Source: Coniella vitis (taxonomy: Eukaryota; Ascomycota; Sordariomycetes; Diaporthales; Schizoparmaceae). Taken from it: 64,000 nt of DNA. The position numbers were made by a program, and so were the translations under genes. Shown one piece after another: positions 32,065-42,494 of the stretch (within the stretch, counting starts at the first letter, position 1; the number at the start of each line of letters is the position of its first letter). The stretch is taken from the NCBI GenBank assembly GCA_011317545.1, contig WUJK01000003.1, positions 3,906,001 through 3,970,000 on the forward strand, in the 5' to 3' direction. Under the pieces are notes generated by a model. It did not search any database, had not been told where the DNA came from, and saw only the letters and a list, made by a program, of their open reading frames with translations.

Positions 32065-32400
32065 ATGGCTGGCTGGTGAGTCCTAAATCCCGTTCTGCTT
32101 CTTGGTTTTTTTTTTGTCCCAGCACCCAGGGACACGAGCCCAATACATGTTATCTGCTTCAGCCCTCGTCACTTTCTATAATCCTGGTTGCCCCTCCACT
32201 CTCTCCATGACCTTCCTCCTGACACCAGCCTTGACAATCAGCTCCTGCTCTTCGTGCTGCAACGGCGGACAATGCAACAGCGCTTGCAGCTGCTCCTCTT
32301 GCAAGGTGAGTCCTCATCCCTTTCTCTCTCTCATCCTACCATCCGAGTGTTGTTCTGGTCGAATTATGGTTCGTTTCTGACGGAACGTCTGTAGCACTGA
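32065..32400 (+). CDS. Metallothionein-like cysteine-rich micro-protein (26 residues, three exons)
   Basis: This would be a metal-binding protein that chelates copper, zinc or cadmium through thiolates. The exons are 32065-32075, 32242-32305 and 32395-32400. They total 81 nt, with the stop TGA at 32398-32400. The spliced peptide has 26 residues, eight of them Cys at positions 4, 6, 9, 10, 15, 19, 21 and 24, with CxC and CxxC spacing and an adjacent Cys pair. The rest is Ser, Gly, Asn, Ala, Gln, Lys and His, with no aromatic residue, as in fungal metallothioneins. Both donors are GTGAGT. Acceptors are AATCAG and TGTAG, with CTGAC branch-type sequences upstream. The ATG is in a strong context (CAACAATGG). 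No single open frame reveals the gene. Its convergent neighbour is a ZIP zinc transporter. The alternative that this is a chance cysteine cluster seems unlikely given the two well-formed introns. Confidence 0.8.
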
Positions 32401-33152
32401 CCTGGGCCACGACTTGGGTGTTTTGATGTGAATCTTGTTGCTATTTATCGTTGTCCAAATTCAACCACACTCGTTTCAGTACTCTCTTGTTGAGGTGTTC
32501 TTGTCGCTATTGCTTGGGAGTCAAACATTCAATGCAGAGGGGCAATAATGCCCACTTCAAAGGTGCAACCAACTGTGTGTCCCTACATAGTTTCAGGACA
32601 TCTAATTTGAATTGATCGAATCCGCAAACCAAGAATCAAGGGCTCGATACTGATGATTTATGATTCTGTCATTTGAAACCTGGTGGATATCTGTGCCTAT
32701 CTCTTGGTCTGGCGCATTAGCTTATGCTGCCATTCTTCCTTCTAACCTCCTTTTCACGACGGAGAGTTCATCGACAGATGACTTACTGGTACTCTTTTAT
32801 CAAAAATATCCAATCTAACAAGGCTGAAATTCGTGATGCGGCATTGAATGTGATCACGTAAGCCTAGGATGCCGTGGTACATCTGAGTACATCAGAACGC
32901 GGATTTCCGTTTGGACCATTCATGCTGCCGATCTTCGCAAAAGTTCCGAAAGTTTGCCTTTCTTGCTCTGCCCTGCCCTGCATTGCCCAAATGTCCCTAA
33001 ACAAATGCCATGCATGCCCTTGCCCTTGTCTACCGGTACTCCTGATATCAAATGCTGGATGACGTTTTTTGCCGTATCTATCATTGTTTTGCCGATTTTT
33101 TCCAAAGTTTTCTTGCTGATTTGCAATTAAAATCCCAACCCGACTCTTTTCT
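32401..33152. other. Intergenic between convergent metallothionein-like and ZIP genes
   Basis: Only 3' untranslated sequence is expected. Open frames at 32874-33062 (plus) and 32920-33126 (minus) have no recognisable features. Confidence 0.55.
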
Positions 33153-34238
33153 TCAAGCCCATTTACCCAGCAGTGCCATCAATCCTGCACCAAGACACAT
33201 GCAGCCGAAAGCCGACAAGGTCATCTTGATGCTGCTTTGACGCATCTCAACATTGAACATGAATTCGTGGGCCATGAGTTCAACTAATCCAGTGTAGATC
33301 AGAATGCCAGCAGAGATGGAATCAAAGATTCCGTTGATAAGCAGGGTCTTGAGGCTGTTGGGAGCAAGGGTCTGCCTGACACCAAGGCCAATACCAATGG
33401 CGATGGGCGTGGACAGCGCGTAAGCGCCGCCAAGAACATAAGGCAGCCATTGCTTTCCCTTTGCCCACTGTGCCTGGGCCAAGCGTGTACCCAGACCAAG
33501 ACCCTCAAACGATTGGTGAAAGACAAGGACGACGTAGAGGACGGTGAATTCTTCGCCCGCAACGGCAAGGGTGAGTCCAATGAAGATGGAGTGGAAGATG
33601 ACGCCAAATTCGAGAATAAAGAGGGCTGTCATTTGGGCAGCCAGCGAATCGGGGTCCGTGTGATCGCGCTTGTGGCCAAGATGGTCCTCGCCGCCAGGTG
33701 GGTATGAGACCTCGTTGGTGTAGCGCGAGGTCTCATTGGCTGTAATAGGCATGGGTTTTGTAGCGTCGAGAGCGACGTTCTCCTCATCAATGCGCTTGGC
33801 ACTGGGTGAAGGGCTGTTGTTCAACCCATGGTCATGACTATGGGAGCCGCTTAGGCTCCACTCAAACCTGCTGGCGAGCAGCTCAATGAAGAACATGAAG
33901 AAGATGGTCATGAGGGCGATGCCTTCGGCCCAGTCGTACTCGGTGATGGTCGAGCCGTCAGGAAAGCAGGGTGAAGTAAGAGCATCGCTGGCTGGGGCTA
34001 ACAGATGAATGAAGGCGGTCGCTATGATGACGCCAGAGCCAAAGTACTTTGCAATGAAGAAGGCCGTCTTGGGGACAGCCATGCGGCTCGACCGTTCTAG
34101 GAGGATGGGCGCGATCGCACCGAGGCAGGACCCGATGAAAATGACAAAAATGGACGAGATGCGCAGGCCCAGGCGGCCATTGTAGTCGTTGCCAGAGTCA
34201 CAGTCCACCGTGACGGTGTAGGCGCTACTGTCGGCCAT
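33153..34238 (-). CDS. ZIP-family zinc transporter (Zrt1/Zrt2-like)
   Basis: This is a plasma-membrane importer of zinc (possibly also iron) of the ZIP family. The Met at 34238 (MADSSAYTVTVDCD) gives 361 residues in one exon. The open frame continues upstream to 34544, but that part reads like leader. Eight membrane segments can be seen, beginning with LGLRISSIFVIFIGSCLGAI. The cytosolic loop after segment three has the metal-binding SHSHDHG near residue 133. Segments four and five hold the transport-site histidines in FHSIFIGLTLAVAGEEF (near 213) and FHQSFEGLGLGTRLAQAQW (near 240), the ZIP signature. The C-terminus is short and extracellular, as in Zrt1. A perfect ACCTTGAAGGT lies about 312 bases upstream of the start, which predicts induction by zinc shortage. 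Confidence 0.95.
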   Translation of the reverse strand: MADSSAYTVTVDCDSGNDYNGRLGLRISSIFVIFIGSCLGAIAPILLERSSRMAVPKTAFFIAKYFGSGVIIATAFIHLLAPASDALTSPCFPDGSTITEYDWAEGIALMTIFFMFFIELLASRFEWSLSGSHSHDHGLNNSPSPSAKRIDEENVALDATKPMPITANETSRYTNEVSYPPGGEDHLGHKRDHTDPDSLAAQMTALFILEFGVIFHSIFIGLTLAVAGEEFTVLYVVLVFHQSFEGLGLGTRLAQAQWAKGKQWLPYVLGGAYALSTPIAIGIGLGVRQTLAPNSLKTLLINGIFDSISAGILIYTGLVELMAHEFMFNVEMRQSSIKMTLSAFGCMCLGAGLMALLGKWA

Positions 34239-34549
34239 GTCTGCGAAGGGGAGAGTCTCTCGGATTGGAAGTTGTTGCGGGCAGCCTTGTGCGAATGAGT
34301 TGCTTGGCGTTAAGCAGGGTCTTGGAGATAAGGCAGAGCGAGAGTAAGTGGATGAGTGAGTGAGCGACCGAGGCGATATACTCCAGGAATCGACTCCGGC
34401 CAGGTAGCTGAGCGTCCACGGGAGGTTTATCAATAAGAAACAACAGGATGGGCTCTGCGCTGCTGAGAGCTGGCGACAACCGGTTGAGGGGAATCGATAC
34501 TCCAAGGCCCAAAAGGTATAGTCGGTCGAGGGTGGGGCACGCACAGAGG

Positions 34550-34560
34550 ACCTTGAAGGT
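34550..34560. promoter_or_regulatory. Zap1-type zinc response element (ACCTTGAAGGT)
   Basis: This 11-base near-palindrome matches the yeast Zap1 consensus ACCTTNAAGGT at every fixed position. It also contains ACCTTG, the reverse complement of the CAAGGT core reported for the Aspergillus ZafA regulator. It lies 312 bases upstream of the ZIP transporter start. With ten fixed bases, chance occurrence in 64 kb is roughly 0.06. Binding itself is an inference. Confidence 0.75.
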
Positions 34561-37104
34561 CGTCACTAGGCCGGAAGAGGTCGGCACGTTAAATTTGCGT
34601 TATTAGGCTCGCAACCAGTGTAGTGGGCGGCGGATGGTGGGTGTTGGTGTCGGCTGTGTATGAGCGATTTCGATGGTCTCGATGCAATCGCAGCCTGCCT
34701 GCAGCCTGGGGTCGGCGCGGTGTTTATGTCGTTGTCGAGGTTGCTTCCTTTGGCGGCGCGGTGGGCAAAAGGGAGGGGGGCGGCGCGGGCGTGTGGTTGG
34801 GCGCACTTCGGTGTCTTGTTCTGATTTTGAGGAGGAAGCGAGGAAAAGCCAGCAGCAGCGCAAGTCGGGGCGGCGAGAACATTGGCGAAGGCAGGCGTGC
34901 AACAGCAGCAGCAGCACCGCAGGACCGGCCGGGTTTGCGTCGTCGTGAGGACCTTGATGGCCGGCTCCGGCTTGCGGTGTTGTTTTTTTCCTTCGGCCCT
35001 GGCCCACACTGACAGAAGGAAAGGCTCCCTGTCAGGGCTTCCAGCGAGCCAACCATAGTGCGTCACTGGGCAAATTCAGGCAGCGCCCATTGGTGCAAAC
35101 AGTTTGTAATTGGGTCCCAGATCTCAGACAAGCACTGGCCCCCTGCCAGAGGAGCAGCCAATGCCGGCGGCAGCCAATCATAATATCTTCATGGGTCTTG
35201 GTCATGCGGCCCTTCGGCAATATCAGTGACTTACAGCATGTACTATGTGCAGTGCAGCAGGGTCCCCAAAGGCCATCAAGGTCCCCATGACAACCTCGCT
35301 CAGTCTTATTTTCGGCTTGGCGGCATTTACGGGCTATGAACACAGCGAGGTCCGACGATAAGAAGGAAAGAGAGCGATTTTGCGCCGCCATCTGTTACAG
35401 GCATGTTGAACTCACCTTTGATTAATCTTTTTCTAGGGTTTCTCAAGGCATATAAGCAGGTGGCGGGAACATTCTGCACACTCCGCATAATACCATGGAC
35501 CGTACTAGGTAAAGAATGCGAGCTGTGAAGCTTCAAGAGATGCTGCAAGAGATCCAAATTTCAGCCAGCAGACCCCAATATTGCCAAGTTTTGTGCGCAT
35601 CGCAGCTTTTTGGCTTGCCCCATCTACAAGGTAACCATGGTTTTGCTAGACTGCCAGACAATCATGCAACTTCCAGCCGGACGCAACTTACTACTACCTC
35701 GGGTATGTATAACAGCCACCCATGCAGTTTGAATTCAGTCCGAGCGACTAACTCTGATGGGTTGGTGAGACAGTAATAAAAACTATATATCATAGTATAC
35801 GCACACTTCCCGTGTCACGGGTGTGCATCGGCACTCTCGATGAGCAAAAGTCCCAGAGAAGGAAGAAACATGTGGCAACACATTGCACAGATGGCGGGGG
35901 CTGGTGATACCCAGATGGTCATAATAGTGCATACCTAGTAAATAATGAAACATTGTGAGGAATAGAGAGTAAGCAGGCCGCTGAAAGTACCTAGCTACCT
36001 GCTGCATATTACAGCACGGAGTACATGGCACTATTATGGTATTTCTGATAACGGCAGTTGCGGTCCGAAGTTAATAAGGAGAACCTTGATGGTCAAAAGT
36101 TCATCGTCTGATCATCGTCTACTGGTAGCAGCTCGATGCCCCACTTTGATTGAGACTCTCCCATCATAGTAATGGCTGGGCACATATGCCAGCCAAGCGC
36201 TGCACATGAAGGCTTCGGCATCTTACGGCAACCTGTATGAGATGTTGTATTGCTTTCGCTGGACGATTTGCGTTCGAGTATAAAACACCCACTACTAGTC
36301 CTCGGTTTCCAGCTCGCACCAAGCTCCTAGAGGCTCGAGACCCCAGTACTTATAGTTATGTCACCGTATCTTCCTGTCCCTATAGCAGCTTGGTCGGCGT
36401 AGCAGATTATCATCATCCATCTGAAGCCTCTCTGTTTGCATTTGTGCGGATGGCATACTATGTAGGACAGGAATTGGTGAATGAACGACAGAAGAAAACT
36501 CGAGTGAATCAGTATTAGAAGGAATGTTGCTGCTAGGCGCGGAACACCCATCTTGCTATATGGGAACTACAAATGATAGTCCAAACACAGGACCACTATG
36601 TCAAGCTTCTCGAGGCTGATGAGTATTAGTCTTTTGATTGATGGGTGAAGTACTGGATGGCCCAACCCAGCCTATATCCTATGACTTGGCTGCATGCAGA
36701 GCTTGGGCCCATCTCGATGAAGTTCTAGTCATGACATAATCAAATCTGCCAGCAGCCTTGCTGTCACACATGAGCAGTGATTCCGATAACTACATATCAC
36801 CAGCGATTGCAAGGGAGCTGGTCATATGCTTAATAGATGCATATTATAGTGTGCAAGCATTTAGGTACAGAGTAGACTCTTGAGTCCAGTGGAGGGGCTT
36901 TTCAAAACATTGCAAGTGCATAATTGCCGCCAAAACATTCATATATGCAACCGTATCTGTGAAGCCTATGAGAGATGGGACAATACCTATTATCTTTTTT
37001 TCAAGCCTGCCAATCACCCCTGTTCTGTGTGGAAGTATCTTAGCGTAGTTCACATTCAAAATCGCGTTTTGTTGGTTATAGAATTTTTATTGAATACAGT
37101 AGGT

Positions 37105-37310
37105 GCAGCCACGCAGCCTAAGCCTCTATGCCAGCGCTAAAGAAGCTTCCCCAGAGCCCAAGCAGCATCCTAGGCCCACCCTCTAAGCCCGCTGCCAGTG
37201 GCTGCTAAGCTGCCAGGCTGCCAGCTTCTGTGCCTGCTTTGAGCCTCCCCACTGCCTAGGTAAACCTAAGCCTTAGCCTTAGCCTCCAGCCTGGCGGCCT
37301 TGGGCCTGCC
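37105..37310. repeat. Low-complexity block rich in CTAAGC / GCC
   Basis: An abrupt run of C-rich sequence with repeated AAGCC, CTAAGC, GCTGCC and CCTTAGCC words sits between AT-rich flanks just before the JmjC gene. It is not telomeric (the repeat is not TTAGGG) and no clear unit length holds across it. It may be a decayed repeat. Confidence 0.35.
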
Positions 37311-37448
37311 GCCAACTGCTGTCAAGTATGCATGTACAACAGACTCCGCCAGACAGAGCCTCAATCCTCCCGCAAAGCGTCATGAGTTGACCTTGCGCCG
37401 TGTGCCATTCCACCTCCTGCTATCCACTTTCCCTTTTCCCCTCTCCCC

Positions 37449-40126
37449 ATGGCACACTCTCATCCTGGGGCGGGCTCTGTCGTGCCTTCCATGCCTCCAG
37501 CTCCCCATCGACCCTACTCCAAGGCCTTCTTTCAGGCATGTGACGATACCGCGTCGCCCTTTCAAAACCAGAATGGCATCCACGGCTTGCGACAGGCTCA
37601 CTTGCCTGCAAACGGCCAGACACAGCCTCGCCTCCCATCGCAACCTCAGCTTCAGCCTGCCCCTGCCCCGGCCTCTTCCCGGGATGTGAAGGAGCCTGCA
37701 GCATCAAGCTTCATCAACCACTCGGCCGTCAAGCATGAGACGGCTCTCTATAGCCCTGCCGCCGACGGCCTCCTCTCTCTTCGCGCTGATCAGGATTTCC
37801 CTTCTACCCTCGAATTGGCCGAGGGCCTCATCATGATGCGCGCGAGCGTCGAGCCTGTCCACGCCTTACCTCAGCGCAATCCGTTTACCCATCCGCCACC
37901 GCATCATAATTTGGCCGCTACCAACCACAACGGTCTGGCGTCTTTTCCCATACGCGCCAGCAGCATACAACATTCGTCGCGACCTTCCAGCGCCGCTGCT
38001 CCTCCCCTGGATCATCTCAATAGCCATCCTCCCGCCTCCAGGCCTCCAGAAGACAACATTGGCCGCCGCACAGACGTGCTTTTTCCTACCAGCCCAAATA
38101 TTAGTGACACCATGCCCAATCCTAATGCAAACGCAGCACTGGCCAACGGCTGGCCGCCAATTCCCCAAGCCCCAGTCCCATCCCACCAAGACAGGATGGA
38201 GCAGAGTGTCCCTCGAGATACAGAGACGCCTCCATGGTTGTCTGGCTTGTTTACGATAAACGGCAATGGCGCGAATCGAGACTCAGTACCTTCCCTGGTC
38301 AAGGATTCCCCGAGTGCCCAGCTTCCGTCATGCAGACTTTACGATCCAGCAGCTCCTATCGCCCAGTGTTCCTGCCATGCTGTTCCCGGCATCTTCCTCG
38401 AGATTCTCGATGAGAAGCAGTCCGTCGAAAGCACGACGCTTCCAACGCTCATCAATCTGTACGGTGCTTGCAAGGACGACCTTTGCTCGCTGCACTTGAG
38501 TGCCTACGCCAGGCTAGTCACGAATGCCCTTGAGATAGCAGCGCCACCTAAACCTGCTTCGGCGGACGCCGCGCCATTGCCAACCATTGAGAACGAAAAT
38601 GCGTCTGGCGCCACGGAAACCGACAATATCCCCACCCTGACTGGCTCCTCTACCAGGTGGACTGCCGTGCCCATTCGAAGACGGGCGACGTCCCTGCCTG
38701 ATATTTATGAAATTGAGCTTCAATTACCTGCCAAGCGTCGCCGTACCACTGGACTGGAACAAGCAGAAGAGCAAGACACATTGCCGCTCCCCCAAGAACG
38801 CCAAGCAGAGGTACTTCCAGAAGAAACTAACCCAGAACCTGCGTCACACCGAGTCAAAGAGGCTGAACGTCCTTTTGTTGATCTTGCTCGAGATGAGGCT
38901 TTTCGACAGCAGGTACTCTACGAAATCTCGCAGCACTTCACAGATACCAAAGAAGATGAGTGGTCCAGGGGCGAGACTACGAATCGACTCGTCCATACAA
39001 TTCTTTCCAAGTGCCAGAGTCCAAACACCGACGCAAACAAGGGGCCCGTCGATGCAGATATGTTTGATGGCGAGGAGGCCCTCGAGGCTATGGAGCGTCG
39101 TTCGCAAACAATCCCCATGTTTACCGAAGGACAGCAACATTTTCAATGGAGCAACAATGGAGAACGGCCCATTGAACAACTCTTCAACAGAATAGAAGAT
39201 CTTACCAAGCAGGTTTCGATACAAATACCCTCTCGTGGCTTCAATACGGTGTCGTTCGAAAAGAGAAGCCTCGGGGATGTCAAGGCACGTTTTCTCCGCG
39301 GCACTCCATCTGAAGATCCGTGGAATGCCTTGGACCTCCGGAGCCCCTTACCCCACTCTGTCCTTCCTCGCTTCCTGACCGGAGAAAATTGTCAGTTGCT
39401 TCCGCGAATACGCGACTCCTTATTGGAAGGTCATAGTGGCGAGAGAACCAGATCTAGTCGAGAGGATTGGAACGAGTGGACCGAGCTGTTGGAATGGGTG
39501 CTGGTGTCGGAAGGTGGCCACAACACGTCTCCGCACATGGATAGTCACGGATGGTCAACCTGGATCACCATCCAGGAGGGCGAATTTGGTTTCGGATGGC
39601 TCGCTCGCCCAACTGTCAAGGAGCAAAACGCATGGATCGCCGACCCGCTGAACTATACCGGCGGCAACTGGCGCTTCGTCATTCTAAGACCCGGTCAGAC
39701 GGTTTATTTTCCCACTGGCACCATCCACTTTGTTTTCAGATTACACGCACAGCAGACGCTTGCTGTGGGTGGTCATGTCCTCCAGTGGACTGGTCTGGAA
39801 CGCTGGGCCCAAACTATATTACTGCAGCTTAAGAACCCAGACACGACCAACGAAGATATGGGCACGTCACCCCTGAAGTACGTCCGCAGCGTTAGCGAAA
39901 TGGTTAACGCTCGCACGCTGGCATCCAGGATCGAGTCGTTGGGTGGTATGGCCACCGTTCAAAAGTTCATGCTGTGGGTCTCGGTAAGTAGCGATTGGCT
40001 GCCCACCAATTTTTTGCCTCGATTCGATTGACTGACAGTATTCTCCTGTAGGAAATAGAGAGATGGTTCAAGATGGAGACGGAAAAGCTTGAAAAGAAAA
40101 AGAAGAAGAAAAAGCGAGTTAGGTGA
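37449..40126 (+). CDS. JmjC-like (cupin) domain protein with long disordered N-terminus
   Basis: Probably a 2-oxoglutarate and Fe(II)-dependent oxygenase of the JmjC group acting on a nuclear protein. Exon 1 (37449-39983) joins exon 2 (40052-40126) through a 68-nt GTAAGT...TGTAG intron, giving 869 residues. The first 600 or so residues are Pro/Ser/Gln-rich and disordered, with a cysteine cluster CRLYDPAAPIAQCSCH near residue 300. The C-terminal domain has the metal-ligand pattern H-x-D in PHMDSHGWSTW (about residues 695-697) and a distal His in GTIHFVFRL near 759, on a double-stranded beta-helix (GEFGFGW, WRFVILRPGQTVYF). The last exon supplies a lysine run (EKKKKKKKR), a probable nuclear signal. 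The substrate is unknown, and the fungal subfamily appears uncharacterised. Confidence 0.85.
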
Positions 40127-41219
40127 GGCTAAATCACTGAAGCGCCGAATCTCTGCCTCTCTTTTCTCCTACAGTATCCCAAGTCATCTAATTAAACCGG
40201 CTGCGTGTTTATTGGATCTACGAGGACCTGCTGGCTGCAATTATTGGCGTTTACAAAGGGTACTTTTCATAATCGATTGGCGTTTTCGGGTGAGAACAAA
40301 TGGCATTACAGGGGGATTTGGCTGCGGTATTTTTGAACGATAGGTCAAGCCATGCATGGTTGCAGAACCGTCTGACCAAGAAAAGAAAGTCTGTTTGCAT
40401 TTGCCTGATTTTTGGCTTTTGTTGATTTCACGGGGGAAAATGGGCCCCCCTTGATGGGGGGGGGGTTCGTTTTGCTATCGCCTCGTGTGCGTGCGGAACC
40501 AAGGGACCGAGGGATAAGGCTGTTACTAATGGCGTTTATGGGCGGCATGGTGGCAAATAAAACCTGTCAGATTCATGGTTTGTGTTCTATTAGCGGTATT
40601 GTACTGATGTGATCAAGCCTATTGAGGCATTCATTTGGTGGTTGGGGTGGTGTGAAGGCAGGAAAGATACGTCCATAACATCAAACATCTCCACAAGTGA
40701 ACAACAGTCTTTCCTCCTTGGAGCAAACAATCCAGCTGTATGTATATGCGCATCCATAAGCAGAGAGAGGAACATAGCTCTGAAAACGGCAGTGGCACTC
40801 CGGCACAAAAGCACGAAACTCATGATAAATGCCGTCTGTTATGTCACGCATGCTCAATAGTGGAAAAAGAAAGAAGTCTCTTGAAAATCGTGACTAGAGG
40901 CATGCAGGACGCAGCCATCAATCAATATCAAATACATTGCCCCATGCACCCAATTCTGTCTAGAGAGATACAGTGAAAAGATACAACTCCAGTGAATGAT
41001 TCGTCTTGATAACCGAAAACGCTGTCAACTTGACCTTTTCCTTCTTTGCTGCTGTTCCATAGTCGGATTCCCTTCTAGCCGTTTTCCCGTTCTTTTCCCC
41101 TTTATGTGTGTATTTGCGTGCATGTTTATAGAGTAAGTTTTCCACCTCTTCTCTCTTTGTTGAACTATATACAACTTTTAAAAGACAACGACAAAAAGTA
41201 TGTGCCCGCCCGTCGCCTT
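40127..41219. other. Intergenic between convergent JmjC and gamma-lyase genes
   Basis: No gene. A G9 run lies near 40458. Expected to hold the two 3' untranslated regions. Confidence 0.55.
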
Positions 41220-42494
41220 TTAGATGGTGCCATTGGTGCCATTCTGTACCGTCTCAGCAACAGCCCTTTCCAGAGCCTGCAGAGCATCCTTCCTCAAGTC
41301 TTCGGCGTCTTCCACGCCGCAGCTGATACGGACCAGATCGTCAAATACACCGACGGCCTCGCGCTGCTCCTTGGGAATGCCGGCATGGGTCATGCTGGAG
41401 GGTACTTCGACAAGCGACTCGACACCACCCAGGGACTCGGCGAGGGTGAAGATGCGCGTAAGCTGGCAGAAGCGCTCTGCGGCTGCGTGGCCGCCCTTGA
41501 TGCGGAAGGACAGCATACCGCCGCCCATCGCATCGCGGTGCTGCTTCTTGGCGATGGCTCGGTGCGGGTGGCTCTCGAGGCCGGGGTAGTTGACGGCTAG
41601 GACGCTGGGATGGGCCTCGAGCGCAGTAGCGACGGCTGTGGCATTACGGGTGGCCTCGCGGGCGCGCAGGTGCAGGGTTTTGAGGCCCCGGTGAGCGAGC
41701 CAACTGTCAAAAGCTGAGGGGACAGCGCCGATGGCGTTTTGCAAAAATGCAAGACGGTTGCGCAGCTCGTCGCTGTTAAAGGCGGCTACGCCCATAACAA
41801 CGTCCGAGTGGCCGTTGATGTACTTTGTGACAGAGTGAACGACAATATCGGCACCGTGGTCGAGAGGGTTCTGGACATAGGGGCTCAGGAAGGTGTTGTC
41901 GACAACGACGAGAACGCCGCGGGCGTGTGCGGCAGTGGCAACGGCGCGGATGTCGACGAGGCGCAAGGTGGGGTTGGAGGGCGACTCGATCCAGACGAGG
42001 CGGGTGGCATCGGTAATGTGCTCGCTAATGTCAACTTCGATCTCGGGAGTAAAGGTGACCTTGACACCGTGAGCCTTTGCAACCTGCGTAAAGTAGCGAT
42101 GGGTGCCACCATAGACGTCTGAGACAGAGATGACGTGCGAGCCGGCGGCGAGGCTCTGCAGGATCACAGCAGTGGTGGCCGAGCCGGAGCTGAAGGCGAG
42201 AGCGTGCTTTGCATGCTCGACGGCGGCGACGGCCGTCTCAAAGTTGTTACGGTTTGGGTTGCTGCTGCGGCTGTACTCGAACTCGCCAATGGGCTTGCCG
42301 ACGGCACTCTGCGCAAAGGTGGTGGAGAGAGAAATGGGTTCGATGACGGCACCAGTGACCGGGTCATGCGGCGAGCCGGCGTGAACGGCGAGGGTGCCAA
42401 AACCGGCGGCTGGTGAAGGCGCGCGAGGAGGAGTTTCGATGGACTGGTCGTGGCTGTGGCCGTGGCCGTGGCCGTTAAGGGTGGGAACAGTCAT
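41220..42494 (-). CDS. Cystathionine gamma-lyase type PLP enzyme
   Basis: This is a Cys/Met-metabolism PLP enzyme, most like cystathionine gamma-lyase, which cleaves cystathionine to cysteine, 2-oxobutyrate and ammonia in reverse transsulfuration (cytosol). The Met at 42494 (MTVPTLNGHGHGHSHD) gives 424 residues in one exon; the frame extends upstream to 42617 without good start context. The fold-type I features are clear: EYSRSSNPNRNNFE, the AFSSGSATT loop, DNTFLSPYVQNPLDHGADIV, and the Schiff-base lysine in HSVTKYINGHSD near residue 222. The substrate-site end SLGGVESLVEVPSSMTHA is typical of gamma-lyases. The N-terminal HGHGHSHD run is unusual and could bind metal. TGACTC, the core of the CPC1/Gcn4 site, is at 42601-42606 on the minus strand. 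Gamma-synthase or beta-lyase cannot be fully excluded. Confidence 0.9.
   Translation of the reverse strand: MTVPTLNGHGHGHSHDQSIETPPRAPSPAAGFGTLAVHAGSPHDPVTGAVIEPISLSTTFAQSAVGKPIGEFEYSRSSNPNRNNFETAVAAVEHAKHALAFSSGSATTAVILQSLAAGSHVISVSDVYGGTHRYFTQVAKAHGVKVTFTPEIEVDISEHITDATRLVWIESPSNPTLRLVDIRAVATAAHARGVLVVVDNTFLSPYVQNPLDHGADIVVHSVTKYINGHSDVVMGVAAFNSDELRNRLAFLQNAIGAVPSAFDSWLAHRGLKTLHLRAREATRNATAVATALEAHPSVLAVNYPGLESHPHRAIAKKQHRDAMGGGMLSFRIKGGHAAAERFCQLTRIFTLAESLGGVESLVEVPSSMTHAGIPKEQREAVGVFDDLVRISCGVEDAEDLRKDALQALERAVAETVQNGTNGTI

Larger units (their letters stand above)
34239..37448. other. Long intergenic: ZIP promoter and JmjC gene promoter
   Basis: 3.2 kb without a supportable gene. It includes the ZIP leader, the zinc element at 34550-34560, one exact TACTATGTA at 36456-36464 and a compositionally odd block rich in CTAAGCC and GCC at about 37105-37310. 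Frames of 110 to 166 codons near 34600-35070 are Pro/Ala/Cys-rich translations of GC-rich sequence in several overlapping frames, so I call none. Confidence 0.5.

Noticed and set aside
34566..35066. Overlapping frames of 110 to 166 codons on both strands near the ZIP promoter
   Set aside because: GC-rich sequence is open in several registers at once, with Pro/Ala/Arg/Cys-rich translations and no consistent coding frame.
37264..37285. CCTAAGCCTTAGCCTTAGCC looked telomere-like
   Set aside because: The unit is CCTTAG, not CCCTAA, and only about three imperfect copies exist.
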